Origin: Conexibacter sp. SYSU D00693
Lineage (GTDB): Bacteria > Actinomycetota > Thermoleophilia > Solirubrobacterales > Solirubrobacteraceae
Assembly (NCBI RefSeq): GCF_017084525.1
Contig: NZ_CP070950.1
Span: 2,294,001 to 2,358,000 of the forward strand
Length of the DNA: 64,000 bases
Direction: 5' to 3'
Under the pieces are notes generated by a model. The model did no database searches. It had not been told where the DNA came from and was given only the letters and a program-made list of their open reading frames with translations. Shown piece after piece: positions 34,431-42,141 of the stretch (positions are counted from its first letter, which is position 1; the number at the start of each line of letters is the position of its first letter). Both the position numbers and the translations under genes were made by a program.

Positions 34431-35309
34431 GTGCCTGAGCTGCGGGCGCTGCGCACCTTCGTCGCGGTGGCGGAGGAGCTGAGCTTCACCCGCGCGGCCG
34501 AGCGCCTGCACCTCGGCCAGCAGGCGGTGTCGAAGTCCGTCGCCAACCTCGAGCGCGAGCTCGGCGTCGAGCTGCTCGAGCGCACGACGCGCGAGGTCCG
34601 GCTGACCGCCGCGGGCGCCGAGCTCCTGGAGGCCGGGCGCGACGCCCTGCTGGCCGCCGACACGGCGTTCGAGCGCGCGCGGGAGGCGGGGCGCGGCCTC
34701 AGCGGCACGGTGACGGTCGGCGTCTCCCCCGCCATCGGCTCGGGCGAGCGCTCCGAGGTCGTCGCCGTGCTGCGCGACGGCGCGCCCGACCTGTCGGTCG
34801 CGGTGGTCGAGGTGCGCCCGCGCGACGTCCGCGCCCAGCTGCAGGCAGGGACCGTCGACCTGGTGCTCGTGCGCGCGGCGGGCCTGACCGACGGCGTCGA
34901 CAGCGCCGCGCTGCGCCCGACGCCGACGGTGCTCGTCGTGCCCGAGGACCACCGCCTCGCCGGGCGCGGGCCGCTCGACGTCGCCGAGCTCGACGGCGAG
35001 CGCCTCATGGTCTTCAGCCCGCCGGGGACGCCGTACACCGACCTGCTGCTCACGCGGCTGGCCGCGGGCGGGGCGCGGGTCGAGCCCGTCGAGGCCCGGG
35101 TGACCGGCGACCGCCGCTTCCCGGAGCTCGCCGCCGCGGGCGCCGTGACCCTCGTCGCCGCGCCGTGGGACCCGGTGCCCGGGCTGGTCGCGGTCGAGCT
35201 GGCCACGGAGGTCACGCTGCCGCTGCTGGTCCTCTGGCCCGCCGGACGGCCGACGCCCGTGGTCCGTCGCGTGCGCGACGCCCTGAGCTCCGCGGGACGC
35301 GCGGCCTGA
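34431..35309 (+). CDS. LysR family transcriptional regulator
   Basis: A 292-aa LysR protein: N-terminal winged HTH (LRTFVAVAEELSFTRAAERLHLGQQAVSKSV, quoted in part) and a periplasmic-binding-type effector domain from ~90. It is divergent from the aldo/keto reductase gene and probably regulates it, responding to a substrate or product. GTG start at 34431; the stop overlaps the ATG of the next gene by one base (TGATG). Confidence 0.92.
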   Translation: MPELRALRTFVAVAEELSFTRAAERLHLGQQAVSKSVANLERELGVELLERTTREVRLTAAGAELLEAGRDALLAADTAFERAREAGRGLSGTVTVGVSPAIGSGERSEVVAVLRDGAPDLSVAVVEVRPRDVRAQLQAGTVDLVLVRAAGLTDGVDSAALRPTPTVLVVPEDHRLAGRGPLDVAELDGERLMVFSPPGTPYTDLLLTRLAAGGARVEPVEARVTGDRRFPELAAAGAVTLVAAPWDPVPGLVAVELATEVTLPLLVLWPAGRPTPVVRRVRDALSSAGRAA

Positions 35310-36385
35310 TGGCGCGCGGCGACCTGGGGCTGGTGCGACGGCGGCTCGTCGCCCAGCGCCTCACCGGCATCGCCTCGGCCACGCCCGCCGAGGCAGCCGG
35401 GTGGGCGCTGGCGATCCAGGGCCAGGAGGCGGCGGAGGTTCGGTGGTCGATCGCCCAGCGCACGCGCGGCGCCACGGACGCGAGCGTCGGCGCGGCGCTG
35501 GACCGCGGGGAGCTGGTGCGCACGCACGTGCTGCGCCCGACCTGGCACGTCGTCGCCCCCGAGGACCTGCGCTGGCTCCTGCGCCTCACGGGACCGCGCG
35601 TGCAGCGCACCAACGCGCCGTACTACCGCCAGGCCGGGCTCGACGACGCGCTGCTGGCGCGGCTGCACGACGTGCTGCGCGCCGAGCTCGAAGGCGGCCG
35701 CGCACGCACGAAGCAGGAGCTCATGCCCGCGCTCGCCGAGGGCGGCATGGCCGACGACCCGTGGGTCGCCGGGTGCGCGCTCATGCACGCCGAGCTCGAG
35801 GCGCTGATCTGCAACGGGCCGCGGGCGCGGACCCGCCACACCTACGCGCTGTGCGACGAGCGCGGCGTGCCGCCGGCGCCCGAGCGCGACCGCGAGGACG
35901 ACGTCGCCGAGCTGTGCGTCCGGTTCCTGCGCTCCCACGGCCCGTCGACCGCGAAGGACCTCGGGTGGTGGTCGAGCCTGACGCTCGCCGACCTGCAGGC
36001 CGGCCTCGGCCGCGCGGGCGAGGCGGTGGTCGAGCAGGACGGCGGGCTGTGGAGCGCCGCCGACCCCCCGCCCCGCCGGCGCCGGGGCGCGCCGCGGGCG
36101 CTGCTGCTCGGCACGTTCGACGAGCTCGTCGTCGCCCACCAGGGCGTGCGCTACGTCTGGCGGGGCGAGCCTGGCGAGGCGCTGTCCATGCGGCCGGTGC
36201 TCGTCGACGGCGAGACCGTCGGCAGCTGGCGGCGCACGACGGGCAAGCGGGCGCTGGCCGTCGAGGTCGTCCTGCGCGCGCCGCTCGACGACGACGAGCA
36301 CGCGGCGGTGGCGGCCGAGGCCGAGCGCCTCGGCGCGTTCCACGGGCTGCCCGTGACGCTCGAGGTCCGCGCCGCCGCGCCCTAG
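35309..36385 (+). CDS. Winged-helix DNA-binding protein (HTH_42, AlkZ-like glycosylase family)
   Basis: A 358-aa HTH_42/DUF1006 family protein built of tandem winged helices. Visible features include VAQRLTG near the start, AIQGQEAAEVRWSIAQRT (the family QxQ region, here QGQE), HVLRPTWHVVAPEDLRWLL, and LLGTFDELVVAHQ. Relatives AlkZ/AlkX/YcaQ unhook DNA crosslinks. Many actinobacterial members are uncharacterised. It is translationally coupled to the LysR gene. Its stop overlaps the sigma gene in a CTAG. Confidence 0.85.
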   Translation: MARGDLGLVRRRLVAQRLTGIASATPAEAAGWALAIQGQEAAEVRWSIAQRTRGATDASVGAALDRGELVRTHVLRPTWHVVAPEDLRWLLRLTGPRVQRTNAPYYRQAGLDDALLARLHDVLRAELEGGRARTKQELMPALAEGGMADDPWVAGCALMHAELEALICNGPRARTRHTYALCDERGVPPAPERDREDDVAELCVRFLRSHGPSTAKDLGWWSSLTLADLQAGLGRAGEAVVEQDGGLWSAADPPPRRRRGAPRALLLGTFDELVVAHQGVRYVWRGEPGEALSMRPVLVDGETVGSWRRTTGKRALAVEVVLRAPLDDDEHAAVAAEAERLGAFHGLPVTLEVRAAAP

Positions 36386-38088
36386 CCGATCACGTCGCCG
36401 TCACCGGGCTGCTGGCCGTTGTCGGTCCCGGGGTCCTTCGGACCGGGGTCGGCGACGGGCGGCTTGGGCGGCCGGGTGCCGCCGTCCCCTCGGGGCGGGT
36501 CGGTCGGCGTGGTGCTCGTGGGCGGCGTGGTCGGCGTCGGGTCGGCCTTCGGCGGGTCGGGGGTCGACGAGGCCGGCGGGTCGGGCTGGGACGCCGGGCC
36601 GTCCCCGCTCGGCGGGGTGCTGGGACCGGGGTCGGCGGTCGGCGCGGGCTGCTGCGGGCGCGAGGTGCTCGACGGCGCCTGGCCCGAGCCCGGGCCGGCC
36701 TGGCCCTGCACCCGGCTGCCGCGCCGGCGCGGCGTCGTGGCCGTCCGCGGCGCGCTGCCGGTGGTGGACTCGCGGCGCAGCGCGGGCGCGGCGCCGTCGA
36801 CGACCTGGTCGAGCGGGAGACCCAGGACGGGCACGGCCCCGCCGCCGGCGCGGCGCGGCGCGCGGCGCGCGCCCGACGGCGACGACGAGCGGTCCTCGCC
36901 GCCCGACGACGGCGTGCTGGGCAGCGCGGCGCCCGGGACGGCCAGCGCGGCCGGCGTCGCCTGCGGCGCGGGGGCCGGCGGGTCGGAGACGGTGACGGTG
37001 CGCGGCGTCAGCAGGACGGCGAGGCCGGCGAGCGTGACGGCGGCGGCGAGGAGCCGGCCGCGGTGCTGGCGGACGGCCTCGGCGATGCTCGGCCGGGCGG
37101 CCATGCCGGCGGCCGCTCCGGTCGCGGCGCCCGTGGCCGTGGTCCCGGAGCCGCCCGCGCCGCCGTCCCCGCCCTCGCGGTGGTCGTCGGCGGCGCCGTC
37201 GGCCGCGGCGCGCAGCTCCTCGAGCGTGCCGGCGGCCTTGGCGATCGTCTCGCGGCGCAGGACCTCGAGCGGCACCAGCGGCGCCAGCATCCGGTAGGAG
37301 CGTCCGGCCTCGGCCAGCGACTCGCGGGCCAGCCGGCAGCGGTCGCAGTCGGCCAGGTGCTGGTCGAGCCAGGCGAGGTCGGCCGGGTCCTTGACCTTGC
37401 CGTCCAGCTGCTTGGACAGCAGCGTCGCCGCCCTCTCGCAGCTCTTCGTGCCCGGGGAGAAGGCGGCGAGCGCACCACCGCGCAGCTCGTCGCGCAGCCG
37501 CAGCCGGGCGCGGCTGAGCAGCTGCGCCACGGCGTTGGCGTTCATGTCCATGACGCGCCCGATGTCGTCGTAGGAGAGCTCCTCGACCTCGCGCAGGAAG
37601 AGCACCTCGCGGTGGCGCGGGTTCAGGCGCTGGCACGCGGCGCGGACGTCGACCTGGTCGTCGCCGATGAGCGCTGACCGCTCAGGGTCCTCCCCGGCCG
37701 CGTGGGGCGCGCGGTTGCCGACGACGTCGCGCGGCGCGTCGGGCACCTCGTCGACGACGTCGGTGGTCGCGTGCTTGCCGCGCAGGTCGAAGCAGACGTG
37801 GCGCGCGGCCGTGAAGAGGTAGGGCGCGAGGCTCTCCTCCTTCAGGCCCAGCGTCGGCAGCCGCTTGAGGACGCGGATGAACGTCTCCTGCGTGGCGTCG
37901 GCGGCGTCGTGCGACGAGCCGAGGATGCGCTCGCAGAGCGTCAGGACGCGCGAGGCGTAGCGGTCGTAGAGGGCCTCGAAGGCCTGCGGATCGCCGGCGG
38001 CGGCGCGCGCGGCGAGGTCGCGGTCCGAGGCGCCGGGGCGCAGGACCGCGGAGGTCGTCCCCGCGATGGGTGGGAGCGTCGCGCTCAT
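36382..38088 (-). CDS. ECF sigma factor fused to zinc anti-sigma motif, TM segment and Pro-rich tail
   Basis: A 568-aa fusion. Sigma region 2 at ~25-110 (DPQAFEALYDRYASRV, DAADATQETFIRVLKRL), region 4 at ~150-205 (LNPRHREVLFLREVEELSYDDIG). Then HLADCDRC at ~243-250, an HxxxCxxC anti-sigma zinc motif normally found on a separate protein. One TM helix at ~346-361 (RLLAAAVTLAGLAVLL) and a ~200-residue Pro/Thr/Ser/Gly-rich, presumably extracytoplasmic tail. The sigma part may be held at the membrane and freed by proteolysis. It is co-transcribed with the sigma-4-like gene (ATGA overlap). Confidence 0.88.
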   Translation of the reverse strand: MSATLPPIAGTTSAVLRPGASDRDLAARAAAGDPQAFEALYDRYASRVLTLCERILGSSHDAADATQETFIRVLKRLPTLGLKEESLAPYLFTAARHVCFDLRGKHATTDVVDEVPDAPRDVVGNRAPHAAGEDPERSALIGDDQVDVRAACQRLNPRHREVLFLREVEELSYDDIGRVMDMNANAVAQLLSRARLRLRDELRGGALAAFSPGTKSCERAATLLSKQLDGKVKDPADLAWLDQHLADCDRCRLARESLAEAGRSYRMLAPLVPLEVLRRETIAKAAGTLEELRAAADGAADDHREGGDGGAGGSGTTATGAATGAAAGMAARPSIAEAVRQHRGRLLAAAVTLAGLAVLLTPRTVTVSDPPAPAPQATPAALAVPGAALPSTPSSGGEDRSSSPSGARRAPRRAGGGAVPVLGLPLDQVVDGAAPALRRESTTGSAPRTATTPRRRGSRVQGQAGPGSGQAPSSTSRPQQPAPTADPGPSTPPSGDGPASQPDPPASSTPDPPKADPTPTTPPTSTTPTDPPRGDGGTRPPKPPVADPGPKDPGTDNGQQPGDGDVIG

Positions 38089-38564
38089 CGCCCGACCAGA
38101 GCATCCTCCGACGCGGCCACGAAGTCCACCTCGTTCTGCGAACGGCGGCGGGCCAGCTCCCCGGCCGCGGCGTGCAGGACGGCGTCGCGCAGGCCCGGCG
38201 CGGGGCGGCGCAGCGCCCAGCGGGCGTAGGCCGCGGTGGCCCGGGCCAGCGCCTCACGGGCGGGGAGGCAGCCGCCGCGCGCCGGTCGGGCCCCCCAGCC
38301 CGAGCACAGCGCGCGGCGGCATGCCGCGTCCTCCTTGACGTGGGCGAGGACGCGTGTGCCCCACAGCGCGTCGCCCAGTGCGAGCAGGCCGAGCGCCCTG
38401 AGCTCGACCACCGCTCCAGCCTCGAGGCCCATGAGATCCCCGATCTCCTGGGGGCCGAGGCCCGAGACGAACGCGTAGGCCAGCACCTCGCGCTCGGGTC
38501 CGGGCAGCGCCGCGTGCGCCCCTGCCAGCGTCGCCTCCCCGGACATGCTGCTCGCGTCTTCCAT
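38085..38564 (-). CDS. Sigma region 4-like regulatory protein
   Basis: A 159-aa protein. Residues ~20-66 look like a sigma region 4 HTH (LPGPEREVLAYAFVSG, LGPQEIGDLMGL, GAVVELRALGLLALG), without region 2. The rest is Ala/Arg-rich, with three Cys (ACRRALC, GGC). It may modulate the fused sigma factor translated from the same mRNA. ATG at 38564 is only ~6 nt after the promoter -10 element, implying a leaderless mRNA; otherwise ATG at 38546 is used. Confidence 0.65.
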   Translation of the reverse strand: MEDASSMSGEATLAGAHAALPGPEREVLAYAFVSGLGPQEIGDLMGLEAGAVVELRALGLLALGDALWGTRVLAHVKEDAACRRALCSGWGARPARGGCLPAREALARATAAYARWALRRPAPGLRDAVLHAAAGELARRRSQNEVDFVAASEDALVGR

Positions 38565-38565
38565 G

Positions 38566-38598
38566 CCCTAGAGACGGCCCCGCCGCTGGTTCCTTACG
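38566..38598 (-). promoter_or_regulatory. ECF-type promoter of the sigma operon
   Basis: Reading on the minus strand: CGTAAGGAACC (38598-38588), a 12-nt spacer, then GTCTCTAGGG (38575-38566). GGAAC and GTCT match the usual ECF -35/-10 pattern, though the spacer is a little short. The same two blocks occur before the collagen-like gene, which supports a shared sigma factor. Confidence 0.6.
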
Positions 38599-38651
38599 GT
38601 CCCCGCTGCCGATGTCCGATGCCGGACACACAGCGGTGCCCGCCGGACGCG

Positions 38652-38681
38652 CGAGAGCCGCCTCGTGCGAGGCGGCTCTCG
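38652..38681. terminator. Strong hairpin terminator downstream of the collagen-like gene
   Basis: Perfect 14-bp arms CGAGAGCCGCCTCG (38652-38665) and complement (38668-38681) around 2 nt; in practice a 13-bp stem with a 4-nt loop. It follows the collagen-like gene stop (38709, minus strand) by 27 nt and separates it from the sigma operon. No T-run is present, as is usual at very high GC. Confidence 0.75.
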
Positions 38682-38708
38682 GGTCCTGCAGGGGAGTCGT
38701 CGCCGGCG

Positions 38709-39368
38709 CTACGAGGCGCAGAGCACCCAGACGTAGGCGGTCGCGGCCGAGCCCGTGACGTTGCGGACCGTGCCGTACCAGGCCTTGATCGCCTCGCCGC
38801 TGACGGTCGTCGAGAACAGGCCGCCGTCCACGTCCACCGGGCCGCTGTCGAGGATGTACTGGCCGTTGTCGGCGCCGCCGTTCCAGCCGACGCCACCACC
38901 CGTGGCGGTCTCGTCGGCCAGGCAGCCCGCGTACGCGGAGTCCTTGCTGTTGGCCGCGACGGTGATGGTCGAGCGGCGCACGACGACGTTCGTCGCGCCC
39001 GGATCGCCCTTGTCGCCCTTGTCGCCCTTGTCGCCCTTCGGGCCCTGCGGGCCGGCGGGGCCGACCTTGCCGTCAGCGCCGTTGGCGCCGTTGGCACCGG
39101 ACTGGCCGCTGACCGCGGAGCCGCTGGACAGGACGCCCGGCGCGAAGTCGGCGCGCTGGAGCGTGCCGTTGCGGACCTTGCCCGACGTGACGGCGTTGGC
39201 GCCGAGGTCGGCGTTCTTGACGGCGCCGGCGCGGATGCTCGACGACGAGACGGAGTTCTTGCTGATCTGCGAGACGGCGTACGACGTGCCGGACATGCCC
39301 GAGACGAGCGCGACGGTCGCGACGACCATGGCGGGAGAAGGGCGGAAGCGGCGGGTCTTGGTGGTCAT
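38709..39368 (-). CDS. Secreted collagen-like protein
   Basis: A 219-aa exported protein: signal segment (~12-32), a repeat-like region with KNSVSSSSIRAGAVKNADLG and SGKVRNGTL motifs common in Thermoleophilia surface proteins, a short collagen block of Gly-X-Y triplets (~99-127, including GPAGPQGPKGDKGDKGDKGD), and a ~90-residue C-terminal domain with two Cys (AGC, LCAS end). It is likely a surface or matrix protein. Good ribosome site GAGGAG. Its promoter shares the sigma operon pattern. Confidence 0.85.
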   Translation of the reverse strand: MTTKTRRFRPSPAMVVATVALVSGMSGTSYAVSQISKNSVSSSSIRAGAVKNADLGANAVTSGKVRNGTLQRADFAPGVLSSGSAVSGQSGANGANGADGKVGPAGPQGPKGDKGDKGDKGDPGATNVVVRRSTITVAANSKDSAYAGCLADETATGGGVGWNGGADNGQYILDSGPVDVDGGLFSTTVSGEAIKAWYGTVRNVTGSAATAYVWVLCAS

Positions 39369-39430
39369 CTGAGGTTCTCCTCTGGGTGTGTGGTGGTGGG
39401 CGGCCGGTACTCGTCACCAGCCGTTGTTGA

Positions 39431-39463
39431 CCCAGAGACCGGGGCTCCTCGAGGTTCCTTACG
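39431..39463 (-). promoter_or_regulatory. ECF-type promoter of the collagen-like gene
   Basis: Minus strand: CGTAAGGAACC (39463-39453), 13-nt spacer, GTCTCTGGG (39439-39431). The -35 block is identical over 11 bases to the one before the sigma operon and the -10 block nearly so. It gives a ~60-nt leader to the ATG at 39368. The rest of the 182-bp divergent region shows no other clear element. Confidence 0.6.
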
Positions 39464-39550
39464 CCCTGTCGGAAGAAGTTCTTGAAGTGCGGCACGGCGT
39501 CGCGCCAGGGGTCGCGCGTGACGTCCTCGCGTGCGCGTCGTTGAGGGGGC

Positions 39551-40417
39551 ATGCGCCCTCTCCCGAAGCTCCTCCTCACCACCGCCGCGGCCGCCGCGGC
39601 GCTGGCCCCCACCGCCGCGGCCGACACGCCGCTGGTCGACGCCCCGGGTGCCAAGGCGCTGGCCGGGGCGGGCGGCTGGCTCGTCTGGTCGGCCCCGACG
39701 CCCGAGGGCCAGTTCCGGCTCACGGTCCGCGCGCCGGACGGCACCGTCTCCCAACCGGCGATCCCCGCCTTCACCCGGCCCGTCCCGGTCGGCGTCGGCT
39801 CGAACACGCAGTACGGCAGCGCCAAGCGGGTGGTCGCCGTCTACCCGCGCGACGGTGACGTGCGCGTGCTCGACCTCGAGCGCGGGACCGACCGCCGCTA
39901 CGACCAGGTCTCCTCGCGCGCCACCGAGACGCTCGCCGCGATCAACAACGGCCAGGTCGTCACCGTGCGCTCCACCGGCGAGGGCAAGGGCCTGTACGTC
40001 CGCTCGAACGCCGGCAGGACGCGCCGGCTGACGTCGACGGTCCCGTCGCAGGTCGCCATGGCCTACAGCCGCGTCGCGACGGTCGAGGGCACCGGTGCCG
40101 ACCAGCGCGTCGTCATCCGGCGCCTCAGCGGCCGCGGCAGACCGATGGTCGTGCGCAAGGGCCTGACCGGCGTGAGCAGCCTCTGGCTGACGCGCTACCG
40201 GGCCGGCTTCGCGACCACCACCGCGCAGGGGACGAGGCTCGTCGCCACGCGCCGCTTCGCGGGCTCCGGCGGGCCGTACACACTGACGACCCTCACCGAC
40301 CCGTGGACGTCGACCAGCGCGCTGTCGGGCATCGTCACCAACGGCTCGGAGCCGACGACCTTCCTCGACGACGGCGGGGTCAAGCGCTTCAGCCCGATCC
40401 CGTTCCACGGCCGCTAG
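39551..40417 (+). CDS. Secreted protein of unknown function, beta-propeller-like
   Basis: A 288-aa exported protein: signal peptide (~1-23, ending AAADTP), then a beta-strand-rich chain with short repeated units of the type G.LVW..., RVLDLERG, VATVEG..., VVIRRLSG that suggest a beta-propeller-type fold. No catalytic motif is recognised. Its 3' end overlaps the converging broken hydrolase by 29 bp. Confidence 0.7.
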   Translation: MRPLPKLLLTTAAAAAALAPTAAADTPLVDAPGAKALAGAGGWLVWSAPTPEGQFRLTVRAPDGTVSQPAIPAFTRPVPVGVGSNTQYGSAKRVVAVYPRDGDVRVLDLERGTDRRYDQVSSRATETLAAINNGQVVTVRSTGEGKGLYVRSNAGRTRRLTSTVPSQVAMAYSRVATVEGTGADQRVVIRRLSGRGRPMVVRKGLTGVSSLWLTRYRAGFATTTAQGTRLVATRRFAGSGGPYTLTTLTDPWTSTSALSGIVTNGSEPTTFLDDGGVKRFSPIPFHGR

Positions 40418-41079
40418 CGGCGGCCGGCTGCGCGACGTAGCCGTCCAGCCGCCCGGCGAGCTCCGCCGGGCGGCTGAGGTACGGCGAGTGGCTGGCCTCC
40501 AGCTCGTCGGGCTCGACCCCCAGCCGCCGGCGCACTACCTCGCGCATCCAGGCCGCCGGGAAGAAGCGGTCCTCGGTGCACAGGACGAACCGGGTCGGGA
40601 CGTCCGGCTGGGCGACCAGCGGCCACGGCTCCTCGGGCGCGTGGAACTCCGGCTGCGCCCGGGCCAGCGCCTGGCGCGCGAGCTCGGGGTCGACGTCGTG
40701 CATGTAGGCCGCGAGCTCGTCGTCGAGGGGCGCGTGGCCGGAGGCCTCGTGCCCGGTCGCCGACCACCACGCCATGAAGCGCTCGCCCGGCACGGGGACC
40801 ATCGCCGAGACGTGGACGAGCAGGTCGGCGGCGAGGTGGTCGGCCACGAGCGGCGCGACGAAGCCCCCGAAGGAGTGGCTGACGAACGACGAGCGGGCGC
40901 TCGTGGTCGCCGAGGGCGTCGACGACGGCGTCGCGGTAGCGCTCCCACGTGACCCCGGGGTCGGCGCCGGGCAGCGTCGGCGCCACGGCACGGTGGCCGA
41001 GCGCCTCGAGCTCGCCGACCACGAGCTCCCAGTTGTCGCCGACGTCGCCGCCGCCGTGCACGATCGCGAAGGTCGCCAT
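40389..41079 (-). pseudogene. Alpha/beta hydrolase with a single-base frameshift
   Basis: The start at 41079 opens a clear hydrolase (FAIVHGGGDVGDNW, ALGHRAVAPTLPGADPG) down to RPLVV. The nucleophile elbow SHSFGGFVAPLV and all later hydrolase sequence (LARAQPEFHAPEEPWPLV, FVLCTEDRFFP, catalytic-His region EASHSPYLSRP) lie in another frame. Dropping one base near 40885-40886 joins them as RPLVVVSHSFGG. It resembles the MhpC/salicylate esterase-like hydrolases of ~230 aa. Either a recent pseudogene or a sequencing error; protein-level conservation after the shift favours error or very recent loss. Confidence 0.8.
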
Positions 41080-41132
41080 GCAGGTCAGGACGGGACGCGG
41101 GCCGCGGACTCATCGCCACGGAGGGCCGGCCG

Positions 41133-42092
41133 TCAGCCGCCGGCCGGGGAGGCGGCCATCGAGCCCTCCTGCTGCCCGCTGGCCGTCCCGCTGCCGTCCA
41201 TCGACGACCCGCCGTCGGCGTCCACCCGCTCGGACACCCCGGGCGAGTAGTAGCGCCGCAGCCACGCGGCGAGGCCGTCGAGGCCGGGGAGCAGGACGCG
41301 CTCGGTGACGTTCGCCTGGTCCAGGCGCTCGCGGACCTCGAGCTTGACCTCCGCCGGGATGCACCAGGCGTGCCAGAGCTCGCGGTGGCGGTCCAGCCAC
41401 TCCTCCATGTGCCAGCTGGGGTCCGACAGCGCGGACAGGACCGCGGACTGGTTGACGATCCGCTCGTCCAGCGACGGCGGCTCGAAGAACGCCACGAAGG
41501 GCTCGCGCTGGGTCAGGCGGTCGAAGCGGTCGAGGTCGGGCGCCTCGTCGGCGAGCATCTCCGTGGTGAACAGCAGCGCGCCCTCGCGCTCCACGACGGC
41601 CCGCAGCGCCGAGGGCAGCAGCTGGTGGGCGCCCTCGCAGTCGACGGCGAGCAGCAGCGCGTCGTCCTCGGGCCACGACGCGGTGGCGAAGTGCAGCGCG
41701 ACGAGCGGGGAGAACGTCCAGTCCAGCAGCCGTGTCGGCAGGCCGTGGTGCTGGCCGAGCGCCAGCCAGTCCCACATCGTCGGCCCGGGCGTGTGGCGGT
41801 GCGCGTACTTGCGGAAGTTGCGCACGAGGTGGCGCTCGAGCGCTGCGTAGTCGCCTTCGAGCCGGGCCAGGCTCGAGACGTGCGAGTAGTTCGTGCGGGC
41901 GAGGCCCCGGAAGACGAGCGTCGAGTGCGCGTGGCGCGGGCTGCTCGGGCGACTGGCGCGCGTGATGGCGTCGTCGAGCTCACGCCACGACGCGACCGTG
42001 CTGGTCGGCATGCGGGCGAGGTGCCCCGCGTGGCCGGGGGCATGCCCTCCCCCGCCGGCCACGGGCACGAGGGCGGACTCCGGCTCCGTCAC
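41133..42092 (-). CDS. FRG domain protein
   Basis: A 319-aa protein with an FRG domain: LVFRGLARTNYSHVSSLARL (F-R-G motif), WDWLALGQHHGLPTRLLDWTFSPLVALHFA. FRG domains occur in toxin, defence and surface-related proteins; the biochemical role is not settled. An ATG at 42011 (MPTSTVASW) would remove an 27-residue Gly/His-rich start and is equally plausible. It is divergent from the secreted dipeptidase-like gene. Confidence 0.82.
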   Translation of the reverse strand: MTEPESALVPVAGGGGHAPGHAGHLARMPTSTVASWRELDDAITRASRPSSPRHAHSTLVFRGLARTNYSHVSSLARLEGDYAALERHLVRNFRKYAHRHTPGPTMWDWLALGQHHGLPTRLLDWTFSPLVALHFATASWPEDDALLLAVDCEGAHQLLPSALRAVVEREGALLFTTEMLADEAPDLDRFDRLTQREPFVAFFEPPSLDERIVNQSAVLSALSDPSWHMEEWLDRHRELWHAWCIPAEVKLEVRERLDQANVTERVLLPGLDGLAAWLRRYYSPGVSERVDADGGSSMDGSGTASGQQEGSMAASPAGG

Positions 42093-42141
42093 GCTCGCTG
42101 GACCGCGGCGCGCCGAGCGCCCCGCGACCTATCCTGGCGCC

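Noticed and set aside
35401-37677. Plus-strand open frame of 758 codons
   Set aside because: Overlaps the winged-helix protein in another frame and the sigma fusion on the opposite strand; no domain matches.
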